This document shows, one piece after another, positions 21,017-30,541 of a stretch of 64,000 bases of DNA. Where the stretch lies: NCBI GenBank assembly GCA_023014485.1, contig JAJOZX010003312.1:124001-188000 (forward strand), given 5' to 3'. The translations under genes were made by a program, and so were the position numbers. This DNA is from Bathynomus jamesi (taxonomy: Eukaryota > Arthropoda > Malacostraca > Isopoda > Cirolanidae). Positions within the stretch are counted from its first letter, which is position 1. Each line of letters opens with the position of its first letter. Under the pieces are notes generated by a model. That model had not been told where the DNA came from. It was given only the letters and a program-made list of their open reading frames with translations, and searched no databases.

Positions 21017-21299
21017 GCGCCTCGGTGGTGTAGTGGTTAGCGTCACTGACTACGAATCTATCGGCCCCGGGTTCGAGACCCGACGGCAGCCGGCGCGAAG
21101 CAAAACCCAGCTGTTCATCCTTCCACACAATAAAGAAAGTGGTTGGTAGATAAATGGGTACCCTAAGTGGCCTAGTGGTTAAGACGCTAAGCTGCTGATG
21201 GGGCGTGGTTCGGATTCCACGTTAAACTGTAGGTCGAAGGTGGAGTGAAAAGCTTGACCTTCGTCAGAATGAACAATTCGGGCGAAAGCTAACCAAAGG
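21017..21299 (+). mobile_element. SINE derived from two tRNA-like units
   Basis: The first unit (21017-21096) has GTGTAGTGGTTAGCG as box A and GGGTTCGAGACCC as box B, with GCGCC/GGCGC able to pair as ends. The second (about 21157-21235) has TGGCCTAGTGGTTAAGACG and GGTTCGGATTCC. A unique tail follows, ending at an AT repeat (21300-21317). A second, 5'-truncated copy lies at 29449-29690. Such elements are transcribed by Pol III and moved by LINE enzymes. Confidence 0.8.
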
Positions 21300-21344
21300 T
21301 TATATATATATATATATGTGTGTGTATACTTACTTTTGTTACTT

Positions 21345-21633
21345 TTGTTGAGTTTGACGGTTCAGGATCGACCTGCGGTCGACCCCTCTGCAGCATCCCG
21401 CCTCATTTGCGGGACTTGGTGAAAGAGGGAATTGGTCTCTAATCTCCTCCTGCCCTCGTATCCAGCCACGCATGGCTGGTCAGGGACTTTTCACAAGAAT
21501 CTGTCCAGCTGGTTCTTGACGTTATTCAGGTCGGTGTGCCGGAGATTCCTCACTTCTTTTGGAAGAACATTGAAAAGCTTTGGGCCCCGTATTCTGAGGG
21601 TATTTTCCATCCTCGTTTTCATGGCCCCTTGTC

Positions 21634-21640
<7 letters not shown>
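21345..21640 (-). pseudogene. Non-LTR ORF2 C-terminus and 3' end
   Basis: Minus strand: GQGAMKTRMENTLRIRGPK, LFNVLPKEVRNLRHTDLN and NVKNQLDRFL. This is the 'GPKLFN.LP..IRN...FK..LD.FL' end of Jockey/CR1-type ORF2, followed by its 3' UTR to about 21345. 5'-truncated, as is usual for non-LTR copies. The truncation point abuts the AT repeat at 21638-21670. Confidence 0.75.
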
Positions 21641-21670
<30 letters not shown>

Positions 21671-21682
<12 letters not shown>

Positions 21683-23867
21683 AACCATGCGACCTCCCAT
21701 TTCTATTGTTGAGCAGTATTCACGTTTGTGCCATTAAAAGTTCGCTATGAGAAGCGAATGTCCCTTAACTTCATTCCCTTAAAGTACAAACAAGACAATC
21801 GACGGTTTAGATCGTTTAACATTTCCATCAGAATATTAGAATATTACCCATACCTCCATTTTCCATTTGTTAAAGAATTTATTATAATTAATTATTGTTG
21901 TATTGCATCTAACCCTCATCCCTAAATTTTATTAGATTATGCATGCACATTGAATGTGGCATGATTTGAACCCTTCTTTGTACTTCTTTACTCATTTACT
22001 TAATTCTTCCCCAAATGTACCCAATTCCTTAATATTTACTGTATACTCGTATAAGTATGTATATTTAATTAATAGTTTCACTCACTCTTGTACCATGGCC
22101 GTAAACCCTTCATTACTGTGTCTCTCTTTAATTCGTCTCCTCTAATTTCTCCCACTAATGACTTATACTGTACGTACAAAATAAATAACTATGACGTCAT
22201 AAAGTAACTTAATTTCCTTCACGTTTTCCATACCTTGAATACTGAATCACGTGTTTAGTATGTGGATATCTTTCGTATTCAATGTATGGTAAATTCTTTA
22301 ATAATAATAAAAAATTCACTCTATCAGTCATTATTTACATGTTGTGTCCTGTCTGGTGTTATGCAATATAAATATTATTCGACTATACTCATTCATACAT
22401 CCATGTTCTTTCTTGACCGCTATCCTTTATTAATTTTATTACTTATTCATTCATCTACCTATTGTCTACTTATGCCCTATCAACCTATCAGTCCATGTTT
22501 ACTCGTGTCTATATTACGCACACAACCTGTTGTGTGACAACCGATATGTGTACAATGCTTTGTGCAGTCGTACATGTCCCTTGATGATCATGATTACGTA
22601 CATGTAAATACGTCCACATGTATTCTTTTTACTTTTTCTTTTAATTATTTCACCTCTCGCAAGATATTCGTTAATGCTGATATGAATGTTCGAATTCCGA
22701 TGACGTCGCCAAAAGAGAGCCTCTCAATCCGAACTCTTCTCTCTTGCTTCTACTACCAATTTATAACGTTAAGATGTTATGTTATATTATTATAATATAC
22801 TGTATTGTTTCCATGCCAGGCCACTGGTTCGTTATCTGCTAACGTCACATAGTTATCCACGTTCTCATTACTTGTACTTACTATTTCTTCCTAATTGTCA
22901 TTCAAATTCTATGTTACTTATGTGTTACGTTATTATAAATGTCCGTGTACTTCCAATGGAAAGTACACTATTTTTCCTCCGTTTTCCTCATCGCTGGCCT
23001 TTATGCTTTCAAACTATGATAACCAACCATTCTTCTAATAATATATGACATAATTTGTCGTAATTATTGATAACTATAAATATATAACGTTGTTGTTAAT
23101 CCCCTTTAAATTATAGAACAACGGAGAACTCTCCTTCACTATATAAATTGTATCACCTATTTAGATTACTTCAGTATCAGATATGTCAATTAACAATTTG
23201 CTAAAATTGTAATTAACGGTAATAATTTAATATGATGTAATTAATGTACTTAATGTACTCGGTACATGTCGGCACCCCGACATTATGTCGCCATCCAAAA
23301 GTGTATACTTTACAAAAATTAATACTTTTTGTTAATTTGTTTATCTTTCTAAATTTCGTTGTATGCTTAAATTCTGCTTAACGTCAGAATTCTTTAGCTC
23401 TCCAGTTAAAGTGGGAGCTTAACCTTCAACTGCACGCCCCCAAAATTTAGACTTATTTATTTCTTGTATTGTAAATTAAATCATTCCTGCCTGAACCATT
23501 GTTACAAGAGGTTGCACCTCTCTCCCTTTAAATTCCTGCCTGAGCCGTTATTACAAGAGGTTGCACCTCTCTCCTTTTAAATTTCTGCCGTAACCCTTAC
23601 TCGAGGGGGACAAGCCTCCTCGCTTTCAATTCCTGCCTTAACCATTGTCAAAAGGGGTCGAACCTCTACCCCTGTAGATTCTTGCCTGAGGCTTAGGCCA
23701 AGGAGGTCGAGCCTCCTCATTTTAAATTCCTATCTTCGTCACCAGTTGACCTGTTAAAAATTCCCGCCATAGCTTTTGCCCGAGGAGGTCGAGCCTCCTC
23801 ACTTTAAATTCCTGCTTGAGCTGTTGTTGTAAGAGGTAAAACATCTCCCCCTGTAAACTTCTGATTA
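21671..23867 (+). repeat. A1 LTR, first part
   Basis: Starts CACAACCATGCGACC next to an AT repeat that has replaced the expected TGT. It matches 50134-52536 throughout, except for the hAT MITE present only in A2. The 3' part holds the hairpin series at 23484-23860. Cut at 23867 by the K transposon and resumes at 26305. Many AT-rich open frames here are not genes. Confidence 0.85.
23484..23860 (+). repeat. Series of about seven hairpins inside the A LTR
   Basis: Units of roughly 50-60 bp share a linker (ATTCCTGCCTGAGCC) and each holds an inverted repeat: AAGAGGTTGCACCTCT (twice), CGAGGGGGACAAGCCTCCTCG, AAAGGGGTCGAACCTCTACCCC, AAGGAGGTCGAGCCTCCT, CGAGGAGGTCGAGCCTCCTC and a weaker AAGAGGTAAAACATCTCC. 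Stem bases change on both sides together. Mirrored in A2 at 52153-52530. Confidence 0.85.
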
Positions 23868-24082
23868 CACTGTGTAACATTGATTCTGTTTATATAGAAT
23901 TTTTTGTTTTTATATGCATTTGTGTGCGCTGAGTCCAAATCTGGCCTTGGTTTATGTGTATCATCAATGGTTTCAGAGATAATCCATTTTTCATGTTTTA
24001 CCAGTATATTATTATGGGCGCAGCAATTTCAGAATAATCAGGAATTGTTGAGAACAATCCGGATGTTCGTTGACAGTTTCTT

Positions 24083-24107
24083 GCTCTAGAAATTGCCCGA
24101 AACTTCC
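24083..24107 (+). promoter_or_regulatory. Heat-shock-element-like array
   Basis: Five 5-bp units in alternating orientation: GCTCT AGAAA TTGCC CGAAA CTTCC. Three units are perfect nGAAn/nTTCn and the first and third match two of three core bases. It ends 7 bp upstream of the TATA box. Contiguous inverted nGAAn units are what HSF trimers bind; function here is inference. Confidence 0.6.
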
Positions 24108-24114
24108 ACTGTGC

Positions 24115-24123
24115 TATATAAAG
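24115..24123 (+). promoter_or_regulatory. TATA box of the K gene
   Basis: TATATAAAG, 272 bp upstream of the ATG at 24387. A possible 5' UTR intron runs from ACAGAG|GTACTG (24203) to TATATCTGCAG (about 24352). Confidence 0.65.
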
Positions 24124-24386
24124 AAGAGCGCAGAGTCTGAGAAGGCAGTAAGTGTGAGCACACAAAGAAAGCAGGTTGTTTGTCTGATGGTTACCAGCAC
24201 AGAGGTACTGTGTTTCTGTGCTTCTCTGTGCTGACGATTTGAGTGTTATCGATCCTTTTTTATTGCGAACATTATTTCAGTGTTGTGAATACATCTTTTT
24301 TCTGTAATCTGTAATCTGTTGCAGATTTAATAACTCTTCTCTATATCTGCAGGTTATGCTTAATGTAGTATAGTTTGGTAAAGAGA

Positions 24387-25990
24387 ATGGCAACTAGAGC
24401 TTGTAAACACTCGCCGGATATATTCTGCTACGTTTGTGGGTATTACATAGGCCCCAAGCAAGTATCGCACAAGATTGTGAAAGACACCAAGTTCTGGATC
24501 GCGTATCGGCTCTATTTTGGTATGCCTATGGGTGACCAAGATAAGCCCTGGGCACCCCATGTGATCTGTGGAAGCTGCCGCTCCACACTTGAAAGGTGGC
24601 TGCAGGGAGTACGCAATGCCCTTTGCGGTACCCAGAATATGGAGAGAACCAAAGAGCCACCACGACGATTGCTACTACTGCATGGTAGATGTTTCTAAGT
24701 ACAGGAAAGTTAAAGGAAGGCAGACTCTTCAGTATCCAAGCATAGCGTCGTCCATAGCTCCTGTACCACATGGCGAAGATCTTCCAATACCACGTCCACC
24801 AGAACAGGTATCTATCCATTACTTTACCTTCTGTATTTACAGACTGTGGGTCATTATATGTCGATTTTTCTTAGTGCTGATGCTCTTCTACATATATACC
24901 AGGGTCTGAGCTTCTGACCTCCAGACTCAAAGAGTGGAATTTGCTTGGAGAAGACTGCAAGAGCACTGTATACCGAAAGCGGCATGAAGAGTTTGCAAGG
25001 TTCTACGATGTCAATGGCTCTCTCTGTTATTGCAGCGAGGTTAATGGTCTATTCACAGCTATTGGGTCAAAACATATACCCTCAGAGTGGCGCCTGTTTA
25101 TTGACAGTTCAACTCGGAGTTTAAAGGCTGTTCTACTCCACAATGGGAACAAATATCCATCTATACCAGTTGCACATTCTGTTCAAATGAAAGAGGACTA
25201 TGAAAATGTCAAACAACTGCTCACTCAAATCAGGTATGAACAATATAACTGGGACGTGTGTGGTGATTTCAAAATGATTGGTTTCCTGTTAGGTTTACAA
25301 GGAGGGTTTACTAAATATTCATGTTTTCTTTGCCTGTGGGATAGCAGGGCTTCAACTGAGCACTATAAAACAGTTCAGTGGCCTCCACGTGAAGGACTGC
25401 AACCAGGAAAGTACAATGTACTCAGGGAACCTCTTGTGAAGCTACCACCTCTCCATATTAAGTTGGGTCTAATTAAGCAGTTTGTAACTGCGTTAGATTT
25501 TGGAGGGGAAGTTTTCCAACAGATTCGGGTCATGTTCCCTAAACTCTCTGAGGCCAAAGTCAAGGCTGGCATCTTTGTAGGACCACAAGTCAAGGCGCTG
25601 TTGAATTCAAAGAACCTTGAAGCCAAGATGACTCCGATCGAAAAAGAGGCTTGGTGTGCTTTCCGTGATGTAGTTCGTGGGTTTTTAGGCAACCATAAAG
25701 CACCAAACTATAAGGAGTTAGTGTCAAACTTGATTAAATGCTATGGCAAAATGGGGTGCCGTATGTCTTTGAAATTACACTATCTGCATTCACATCTAGA
25801 CTTTTTTCGTGATAACCTGGGCGATGTGAGTGAAGAACATGGCGAAAAATTCCATCAAGATATTCAAACGATGGAGAAAAGGTACCAGGGCCATTGGGAT
25901 GCTTCCATGATGGGAGACTGCGTATGGTCGCTGATCAGAAAGGATAAGAATGTTCATACGCGAAAGTCGCGTTGTTCAGTGCATTTTTAA
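24387..25990 (+). pseudogene. K-family transposon protein (Cys-rich N-terminus, large conserved domain)
   Basis: The 5' part from ATG 24387 encodes MATRACKHSPDIFCYVCGYY, WIAYRLYFGMPMGDQDKPW and HVICGSCRSTLERW. A one-base shift near 24615 leads to MPFAVPRIWREP and DDCYYCMVD: three C-x2-C pairs, a probable zinc domain. PRPPEQ|GTATCT at 24807 looks like a splice donor and TATACCAG at 24902 an acceptor, but the joined phase does not fit, and the LNDLVRDLSLSK block of the other copy is absent. From 24905 the frame is open for 361 codons: TSRLKEWNLLGED, EWRLFIDSSTRSLKAVLL, WDVCGDFKMIGFLLG, CFLCLWDSRAS, LPPLHIKLGLIKQF, AGIFVGPQVK, LHSHLDFFRDNLGDVSEEHG and EKFHQDIQTMEKRYQ. The family is multi-copy and transposon-like. 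Catalytic residues (FIDSS, CGDFK, EEHGE) are proposed, not known. Confidence 0.75.
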
Positions 25991-26090
25991 GGAACGCACA
26001 CTGCATAACGAGGCTTGTTATTCTCTTATCGGTTCTCCTCATATATATTATATCCTTTGCACCATTTTGGGTTTGTCAAACAATTTTGGC

Positions 26091-26097
26091 TCAATAA
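26091..26097 (+). terminator. PolyA signal of the K gene
   Basis: AATAAAC about 100 bp after the stop at 25990, upstream of a T-rich stretch. Confidence 0.5.
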
Positions 26098-26328
26098 ACA
26101 TTAATTTCCAATAGTGTTTTTATTTTCAGAAAATATTTATGTTAGCCTTCTTTATATACTTTGCCATATGAAAAGTGTGATAACCTATATTTTTGAAACG
26201 GTTGATGATAGAGCAAAACCAATATCATCAGCGCCCGGAAATCATTAAGAAACGACAGAAAAATCACAATAAACAGAAATTTTTTAAAATTTTGTTACCC
26301 ACTGTTATCATTGCCTCGTTCTGTATAT

Positions 26329-27327
26329 GAGGGGTCCCGCGTCTTAAGGTACCTAAGCGCCAAAATTAAAATTCGTTAGAAATCGCCTCCAAAGTTCAGC
26401 AATATTCTGGCAATAGTATCTCTGTTATTATCATAATTGAGCTAGAACGTTCATTTTTGGCTAAATTAGAGTTCTAAGTATGCTAATGAAGATGTTGATG
26501 AGTTTTTGGAATAGATTTTCATATTTTATATTTTATATATATTTTTTTTTAATTTTGATTTTCTTATTATGTCGAACTTTGGGTGCGATTTCTGGCACAG
26601 AATGAGGTGAAAAAAGTAGTTCGCTTCATAAGGTTTTCAACCATACTTCGTGTCGTAGGCAGTGGTGTAGTGCTGTGTGAACGCGTGGGAACGGCGTTCC
26701 CTTACTTTTTTTGGTAGACGGAACAGCGTTCCTTCACTATTTCAAATAAATCCGAACTTACAAATCTCTAACGTCATGAAATTTTAATTCCCACCCCTAG
26801 AAGAAGTATGAGAAAGAATCATTAACTGTTTCATTTCTTTTAGCTTCGACTGAGGCAATGCTAGCCTATAAAGATCTGGTGAAACAGTCACCACGGCGTA
26901 CCAGTTGTTAACTTTTTTTTAGTTAATCATTCCAGTTGTTAGCTATTTTTATTGATCGTACTGGATGTCATATATCTAATGACACTGGCAATACTGCATC
27001 TTCAACCTTGGAATATATCCCAATATCCAGTGCATATGACCTCAAAATATCCCTGAAATTGGTAAATTTCAAAAGATTTCCCGGGGGCTTACAGTGCCCC
27101 CGGATCCCCAGCTGTATGGGCTCGCCGCGCTCGCCATTGTCCCCCCCGCATCTGAGTAACACTTTCAAAATGCGTTCCCTCACTTCTTTATTTAGCACTA
27201 CACCACTGGTCGTAGGGTCATTATAACCCAAACCACGCGATAGAGGAAGGGTGAAAATAGTGATATCCATCAAAAACACGTTTTCGCCTGTGGTGGCGCT
27301 TAGGTACCTTAAGACCCGCGACCCCTC
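26329..27327. mobile_element. 999-bp inverted-repeat DNA element in the A1 LTR
   Basis: The left end is GAGGGGTCCCGCGTCTTAAG and the right end its near-complement, with about 34 bp of inverted repeat (rightmost TTAGGTACCTTAAGACCCGC). A2 at 52551-52560 shows the empty site GTATATACTTTG; here ATAT is present on both sides. If the terminal base is taken as T, a TA duplication fits equally well. No coding capacity of its own, so it is non-autonomous. Confidence 0.85.
26660..27208. mobile_element. hAT-type non-autonomous element nested in the 999-bp element
   Basis: 15-bp perfect inverted ends CAGTGGTGTAGTGCT, flanked by an exact 8-bp duplication GTCGTAGG (26652-26659 and 27209-27216). The 8-bp duplication and CAG start are hAT features. 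549 bp, no frame. Confidence 0.9.
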
Positions 27328-28261
27328 ATATACTTTGTGTAATAAAAATTATATGAGTGAACGAAAACTCCAATTTAGAAGTGAAGTGTTTCCATTCATC
27401 CCTTCGGGAAAAAACTTGGTAGAAACTGTCGCAAAAACCGTCGTTCATCAATGGATGCCCATACTTTGAAAAAATTTTGAAGCACTTAATGGAATTTATT
27501 CATTCACTTCTTCGACGTCGACTTCAACCTCTTCAACTTGAACCCCCACCATCTGCAACCTCATTTTGATTCAATTCATCGTTGACCTTCAATCAACTTT
27601 CATTTACTTGGAAATTTCTTCCTTGTAATTCTCTCTACAATCAATCAACCATATAAATTTACTACAAAAATTTTTCTTGAAGAACTTCTCTTTGATTTGT
27701 AATCTTCAATCAACTTTTGAATCATTGTTCGTATTTTTCTCCAATCAATCGTTCGACCGTCTTCCCGTCGACGATCTTCCTTCAACGTTTGTGTGCTCTG
27801 TCGTTGCAACTGCGGGTGACCTTCAGAATCGAGAGGAAGACATCAGCTGACTTCCTCAGTCACCTCACCAAACGTTCCTCCCCGTTTATGTGATTGAGTT
27901 TTAATTATTAACTACTACTTTTAAATAATTTTCTTAATTATCATTTTCTTTAATTAATTTTAGTAATTTTAATTCACTTTTATTTTTTTCCTTTTAAGTG
28001 TGAACCAGTGAAGTGACTTTAAACACTTAGTCATTTTCTTAATTAATTTTAATTAACTGTTCGATAGTGTAATACGTAATACAGTACAAATTAGATGTTC
28101 AGTCATTGATTCACGTATTCACGTATTTGTTTTTCCTAACAAATTATAAACTTGAATTTTAAATTCTTTTTATAAAATTATCTGCATTTTTTTTAGATTA
28201 GGATATTAATTAATATCATTTTAGACTTTGTTGTGGGAAATGGATGCGATCAGTCATAATA

Positions 28262-28310
<49 letters not shown>

Positions 28311-28578
28311 CTCACATTTTTTATTTAGTTGTACCCGGTTAGGTTTTTCTTTTTTTTTCTTTTTTTAATTTAAACCTTTTTCATTAATTTTCGTGAAAAT
28401 TTATGTTTATTGTTGTTATACTGTAACCCTTTTTTCTAGTGTGATTTTGAGTTCGTCTGACCAATTTTCGACCCTTGCCAACGAGACTTCAGTGTTAAAA
28501 GATTAAAAAATTACTCATCGATCGCTGCTTCCGGATTTAACGTAGAGTCGCTCATTTTTGTTCTCCTACGTTATCTCG

Positions 28579-28625
<47 letters not shown>

Positions 28626-28768
28626 TTTCATTGTTTATCTCATTTTTTTTCTTAATTTTATTCAAAATACTTAGAATTTGTTCCATTTTTTCCTCATTTC
28701 TTGTCTCTTACATGGTTATTTTTGTTTCACACACACTTTCGTGATAACGACACGTGTTATGATTAACG
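27328..28768 (+). other. End of A1 LTR and element leader
   Basis: 27328-27441 matches 52555-52651 and then diverges, marking the LTR end near AGAAACTGT. The rest is a pyrimidine-rich leader (CTTCAATCAACTTTCATT and similar phrases recur at about 27520-27760) leading to the gag-like ATG, with AT repeats at 28263-28309 and 28584-28620. No gene. Confidence 0.7.
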
Positions 28769-29376
28769 ATGTCCAAACCATTACCCCCCCCCACCGTGAA
28801 ATACACTAATGTTGATCTTGTAACTCCCTCTTCAATACTGAAACGTACAACTGATGTCCCTCATTTTCGTGGTCGCGTCAATAATAAATTTGTAGAACCC
28901 TCCCTTAAGGAGTGGTTCGGTAAAATTGACGATTCGTTTAGGGGTTGTCAGGCTTCAGATGCCGATAAAATCGGTTTTGCTTTTGATACTTGTGACCCAA
29001 ATCCCGGTGACGCCGCGCGCGTCCGTACTTTTCTTATTAATTGGTCAAATGGACTAGTATATAATTTGTTCATTTGTCTTGGGTAGAATTTAAACGTTTT
29101 TGGTATGTAATATATAAAGGTCTGCATGAAATCACGGAGTATTGTGGCAGGCAGGGATCCGTCAAATGGTTCGTTGACGTTAAAAGTATAAAAGACAGAA
29201 GAACACGCCAGTTCTGGATTTTCCTTCATTCCCTTGTTCATGAGTCATGTCGCTCTCCTTCAGTGTTGCGCGAAAACGCATCTCCCGATAATGTTTCGGT
29301 AGAGAATCGGAGTGATTCCATTGACCCTTCTGGTCTTGGTAAAGAGGCATTTAATGGACCTTATTCGGTTTTAGGA
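28769..29376 (+). pseudogene. Gag-like protein of element A, interrupted
   Basis: The ATG at 28769 opens MSKPLPPPTVKYTNVDLVTP, then LKEWFGKIDDSFRG and DADKIGFAFDTCDPNPGDA. A one-base shift near 29080 continues with SWVEFKRFWYVIYKG, LHEITEYCGRQGS and RQFWIFLHSLVHE. The alternation of Trp/Phe-containing helices is Gag-capsid-like, and position after the leader supports this; similarity is structural impression rather than a named family. The frame is cut at about 29376 by the Mutator-like foldback. Confidence 0.5.
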
Positions 29377-29448
29377 AAGTTAATCGCCCACAATTCACCG
29401 CCCACAATTCACTGCCCACAATTCATCGCTCATACATTTCACCGCAAC

Positions 29449-29685
29449 ATCGGCCCCGGGTTCGAGACCCGACGGCAGCCGGCGCGCAGCAAAACCCAGC
29501 TGTTCATCCTTCCACACAATAAAGGAAGTGGTTGGTAGATAAATGGGTACCCTAAGTGGCCTAGTGGTTAAGACGCTGGGCTGCTGATGGGGCGTGGTTC
29601 GGATTCCACGTTAAACTGTAGGTCCAAGGTGGAGTGAAAAGCTTGACCTTCGTCAGAATGAACAATTCAGGCGGAAGCTAACCAA

Positions 29686-29690
<5 letters not shown>
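29449..29690 (+). mobile_element. Dimeric-tRNA SINE, 5'-truncated copy
   Basis: Starts inside the first tRNA unit at ATCGGCCCCGGGTTCGAGAC and matches 21058-21299 closely, including the second tRNA-like unit, then ends in (AT)n. Confidence 0.85.
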
Positions 29691-29723
<33 letters not shown>

Positions 29724-30060
29724 TATATGTTCACTCCAACAAAATAAGAATGAATAAGAAACTGTTTGAAACAATATTTATTTACTAAAACCACAATAAA
29801 GAAATGTGTCAAATATTTATTTATTAAAACGATACTCAATAAAAAGTATTTGCGAAAATTATGTCTATTATCGTGGTTACTTCTTTCAAAGGTATTTAGG
29901 TCTAAGCCTATCTCTCTTGATCTTTTAACGAACCTTTGTTTATAAAAAAGTTGATTTTGGTACTTACGTATTATTGGGACTACCAAACTGTTTATTATGT
30001 ATTTTTGCTCTCGTTATTTTCGTTTAAACTAACGAAAATATCACAACTTAACCTAACCAA

Positions 30061-30179
30061 TCATCAAGGGCGTACAGTTGACCTAACCGGTCATTCAATT
30101 AACTTAACCGGGCATTCAGTTGACCTAACCGGTCATTCAGTTGACCTAACCGGGCATTCAGTTGATCTAACCGGGCATT
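30061..30179. repeat. Tandem repeat of about 21 bp (AACCGGTCATTCAGTTGACCT)-like
   Basis: Five to six units of GTTGACCTAACCGGTCATTCA-like sequence in register, preceded by ACTTAACCTAACCAATCATC. One to two units of the same phrase occur at 48117-48168. Confidence 0.9.
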
Positions 30180-30541
30180 TTCCGTTTTATTTTGTCTAAA
30201 ACACATTCTAATGTGAAATATTATGAGCTATCCCTCTTATATATTCGACAATACAATGCTCTGAATCGTAGCTTTCGACAAGTCTTCGAATTCGTTCAGC
30301 ACAATTACAATATTTTCTTTTTTTTTCTTTTGAGGTTCGTGGCCACCTATGTACTGTTCAATTCTGATTTCGCTCAAAGTTTGTTCTTTCTTAAGGCACT
30401 CCAGAAATTTCCAAATATTTGGATGATGGGCAGCAATCTGTTCTTCTGGGCGATGAATTGTGGGCGATGAATTGTGGACGGTGAATTGTGGGCGATGATT
30501 TTTCCGGATACCACCTTATTCTGCCCCACTTTCCCAATCTA

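Larger units (their letters stand above)
23868..26304 (+). mobile_element. K transposon, 2,437 bp, with CACTG ends and TTA duplication
   Basis: A2 gives the empty site: CTGATTATCAGTGCCTCG at 52530-52547. In A1 the same sequence is split after GATTA, and the insert begins CACTGTGTAACA and ends TGTTACCCACTG before TTATCATTGCC. The ends are imperfect inverted repeats (10 of 12) and the duplication is TTA. CACTG-type ends with 3-bp duplications recall the CMC (CACTA) superfamily. The encoded protein is not recognised as a CMC transposase. Confidence 0.85.
29383..30499. mobile_element. Mutator-like foldback element with repeated-motif ends
   Basis: The left end repeats CGCCCACAATTCA(C/T) three to four times (29385-29437); the right end repeats its complement GTGGGCGATGAATT (30445-30499). 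Inside are a truncated SINE (29449-29690), an AT repeat (29690-29728) and a 21-bp tandem repeat at 30061-30179. No transposase. Mutator-like elements often have such variable ends; the superfamily is inferred. Confidence 0.65.

Noticed and set aside
22262..23048. Several plus-strand frames of 75-90 codons
   Set aside because: Inside the A LTR; the same frames are disrupted in A2 (50.9-51.7 kb).
30030..30180. TTAACCTAACC as telomere repeat
   Set aside because: The unit is about 21 bp with CGGGCATTCAG; only the phrase CCTAACC resembles the arthropod telomere unit.
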